DNA of 16,676 nucleotides from Candidatus Omnitrophota bacterium (GTDB lineage: Bacteria > Hinthialibacterota > Hinthialibacteria > JAKQFZ01), in assembly GCA_029558215.1 (NCBI GenBank), contig JAKQFZ010000128.1, positions 1 to 16,676 of the forward strand, read 5' to 3'. Below, one piece after another: positions 14,982 to 16,676 of this stretch; the stretch's first letter is position 1, and every line of letters starts with the position of its first letter. Position numbers and translations under genes: made by a program. The notes beneath the pieces were generated by a model, which was given only the letters and a program-made list of their open reading frames with translations, was not told where the DNA came from and made no database searches.

Positions 14982-15914
14982 ATGAAGAGCGCACAATCCA
15001 CGGTGGATCTGTCCGTCAAAGTTGGGGATGTGGCACTTCGCAATCCTATCATGACGGCATCCGGAACTTCCGGCTGTGGGGAAGAACTCTCCCGTTTCAT
15101 CGAACTGTCATCGCTCGGTGCGTTTGTCACCAAAGGCGTCACTCTGGAACCTCGACAGGGCAATGCGCCACCGAGAATCGTCGAAACCTGCGGTGGCATG
15201 CTCAACGCCATCGGCCTTCAGAATGTCGGTTTGGAGTGCTTTCTCCAGGAACAGCTTCCCCGCCTGAAGGACTGCGGAACACCGGTCATCGTGAATATCG
15301 CGGGCAACACCATCGAGCAGTATGTTCAGGTTGCTGAGGCTGTATGCGCTGCAGCAATCGCATCCGCCATCGAGTTGAATGTGTCCTGTCCGAACGTGAA
15401 GCAGGGGGGGCTTGCTTTCGGCAAGGACTGCGACACGCTCAAGGCGGTTGTTTCGGCGGTGAGACAGAAGTGCACGCTGCCTCTCTGGGTGAAACTGACT
15501 CCCAACGTAACGGACATTGGATCGTTGGCTCGTGCTGCGGAAGAGGCGGGAGCCGACGCCTTGGTGGCAGTCAACACTTTTGTGGGCATGGCTTTGGACA
15601 TTGAGCGCGGTGCTCCCGCGCTGGGCAACCGTATCGGCGGTTTGTCCGGACCCGCCATAAAACCACTTGCGCTCTACGCAGTGGATCAGGTTGTTCGAGC
15701 CACGGGCATTCCGGTTGTCGCGGTGGGAGGAATATCATCAGGGCGGGATGCGCTCGAGTTCATGGCACTTGGAGCGGTGGCTTTCCAAATCGGAACCAGC
15801 CTCATGATCGATCCCTGCTGTCCGCTTGCCATCCTTTCGGAAATGCAGGAGATTCTCGCAGAGAAGGGACTGAGCAGCATCCAGGACTGGATCGGGATCG
15901 CCAAGGCGTGGTGA
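14982..15914 (+). CDS. pyrD: Dihydroorotate dehydrogenase, class 1B catalytic subunit
   Basis: This 310-residue FMN flavoprotein oxidises dihydroorotate to orotate in pyrimidine biosynthesis. The class 1 catalytic Cys136 lies in LNVSCPNVKQGGLAFG. Other family features are NPIMTASGT near the N-terminus, GAFVTKGVTLEPRQGN, NAIGLQNVG, WVKLTPNVTDI, the VAVNTF strand, RIGGLSGPAIKPLAL, and FMN-phosphate motifs VVAVGGISSGRDALEF and AFQIGTSLM. The length and sequence fit the PyrDB type, which works with the iron-sulfur/FAD subunit PyrK; no pyrK is adjacent. GAGGGG (14971-14976) stands 5 nt before ATG 14982; an in-frame extension to 14919 is not supported. In the TASGT segment the residues SGCG replace the more usual FGYG. 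Confidence 0.95.
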   Translation: MKSAQSTVDLSVKVGDVALRNPIMTASGTSGCGEELSRFIELSSLGAFVTKGVTLEPRQGNAPPRIVETCGGMLNAIGLQNVGLECFLQEQLPRLKDCGTPVIVNIAGNTIEQYVQVAEAVCAAAIASAIELNVSCPNVKQGGLAFGKDCDTLKAVVSAVRQKCTLPLWVKLTPNVTDIGSLARAAEEAGADALVAVNTFVGMALDIERGAPALGNRIGGLSGPAIKPLALYAVDQVVRATGIPVVAVGGISSGRDALEFMALGAVAFQIGTSLMIDPCCPLAILSEMQEILAEKGLSSIQDWIGIAKAW

Positions 15915-15998
15915 TAACGTTCTGATCGGTAGATATCCTGTGGCAGAGAAATCTCTCCCACCTCTGTTTTGAATAACGGTCTGAAAAGGAAAACCATC

Positions 15999-16676
15999 AT
16001 GTTCAAGAAAAAGCCCAAGGAAGATCCAAGACAGTCAGCCCCGACTCGGTGCTGCGGCGGAGACAAGTCTGTTGTTGTTCGGAGAACGTTGCCGGTTCGG
16101 CATGAGGTGGATGTGTTCGTGGCGGGAGGAGGGCCTGCCGGTTGCGCGGCTGCAGTGGCTGCGGCACGACAGGGGCAAAGAGTCTTTCTCGCGGAGGGAC
16201 ACAGTTGTCTGGGCGGAATGGGAACGGCAGGTATGGTACCGGCATTCATGCAGTTTTCTGACGGCGTCAATTTCCTGGCAGACGGAATCGGTCGTGAGAT
16301 TCTGGAGAATCTCAGGGCCATCGGTGGCGCAGGGCCGGACAATGCCTATGGAATTCATGCAGAATCCCTGAAGCGCGTCTACGACGATCTGCTTGAGAAT
16401 GCCAAGGTCGAATTCTCGCTGCACTCGACAGTCATTGATGTGGAAACGCATGGAGACCAGGTGACAGCGGCCATCCTTGCCGGAAAGAGCGGCCTGTTTG
16501 CGGTCAAAGCGGGTGTCTATGTGGACGGGACAGGCGACGGTGATATCTGTGCCTGGACTGGTGCGCCATTCGAAAAAGGCGACGAAGAAGGAACCATGAT
16601 GCCCGGCACCCTGTGCAGTCTGTGGGCGACTGTTGACTGGCAGACCGTCCGAGGTTCCGGTGCCGATCGTCGGGAA
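15999..16676 (+). CDS. FAD-dependent oxidoreductase (FAD_oxidored family), 3'-truncated by the window
   Basis: The frame is open to the right edge, so only the first 226 residues are visible. The ADP-binding motif is VFVAGGGPAGCAAAVAAARQG (Gly43, Gly45, Gly48 visible), with the acidic end of strand two at Glu66 (VFLAEG). SCLGGMGTAGMVPAFM and YVDGTGDGDICAWTGAPFEKG are typical of the FAD_oxidored (PF12831) group common in Planctomycetes and Bacteroidetes. Many members are annotated only as FAD-dependent oxidoreductases. AAGGA (15986-15990) stands 8 nt before ATG 15999. The N-terminus is polar with a Cys pair at 18-19 and has no clear signal peptide. It follows pyrD after 84 bp, but a functional link to pyrimidine synthesis is not implied. 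Confidence 0.88.
   Translation, partial: MFKKKPKEDPRQSAPTRCCGGDKSVVVRRTLPVRHEVDVFVAGGGPAGCAAAVAAARQGQRVFLAEGHSCLGGMGTAGMVPAFMQFSDGVNFLADGIGREILENLRAIGGAGPDNAYGIHAESLKRVYDDLLENAKVEFSLHSTVIDVETHGDQVTAAILAGKSGLFAVKAGVYVDGTGDGDICAWTGAPFEKGDEEGTMMPGTLCSLWATVDWQTVRGSGADRRE

Noticed and set aside
15944..15970. CAGAG...CTCTG followed by TTTT after pyrD, as an intrinsic terminator
   Set aside because: The stem is only 5 bp with a 13-nt loop; too weak to call.
15686..16342. A 218-codon minus-strand ORF across the end of pyrD and the FAD gene
   Set aside because: It is a shadow of two well-supported plus-strand genes; its sequence is a low-complexity mix of Pro, Ser, Arg and Thr.

Overview
The window (about 16.7 kb, mid-50s GC by eye) looks like a chromosomal piece from an uncultured Gram-negative bacterium. 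A BamE/SmpA-like lipoprotein implies an outer membrane. The other lineage hints are a prepilin-type protein of the FTLIELLIVVAIIGILAAIAIPN type with the AQTRAK/YPPN style of sequence, a large Asp-box (BNR) propeller ending in a Thr/Pro-rich tail, a DUF1573 protein and a secreted hydrolase with duplicated helical repeats. In my experience such genes are common in Sumerlaeota, Hydrogenedentota, Planctomycetes and relatives, but I cannot fix the phylum. TGA, TAG and TAA are all used as stops by intact genes, so the standard bacterial code applies. I saw no tRNA, rRNA, CRISPR array or insertion sequence.

Layout. Positions 1-1622 carry the 3' part of a secreted Asp-box beta-propeller gene whose single reading frame is broken by one TGA at 795-797. 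Next is a pseudopilin (1755-2444, +). A secreted TIM-barrel hydrolase-like protein (2600-4846, -) faces it. A classical sulfotransferase (5082-6050, +) and a single-domain response regulator (6123-6557, +) follow. They converge, with a 5-bp gap, on a DUF1573 protein (6563-7786, -), which lies downstream of a second, different sulfotransferase (7943-8740, -). A divergent spacer of about 400 bp leads to an ABHD18-like alpha/beta hydrolase (9139-10182, +) and an NtrC-type sigma-54 activator (10231-11586, +). The activator overlaps tail-to-tail by 10 bp with a four-helix membrane protein (11577-12698, -). Divergent from that are a B12-binding-domain radical SAM protein (12906-14354, +) and a 34-residue membrane peptide (14390-14494, +). 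A lipoprotein with its own promoter (14559-14891), dihydroorotate dehydrogenase pyrD (14982-15914) and the start of an FAD-dependent oxidoreductase (15999-end) finish the window.

How they fit together. This is not one operon but a mosaic of short transcription units. A loose theme is envelope and extracellular chemistry: secreted propeller, pseudopilin, secreted hydrolase, two PAPS-dependent sulfotransferases, DUF1573 surface protein, lipoprotein. Two response regulators are present without a histidine kinase. pyrD is the only clear core-metabolism gene. I did not find a convincing new multi-gene defence or mobile system. The points most worth checking are the in-frame stop in the propeller gene, the non-consensus residues in the NtrC-like ATPase, the duplicated helix-turn-helix-like repeats on an exported hydrolase, the palindrome upstream of the radical SAM gene, and the unlisted 34-residue membrane ORF.
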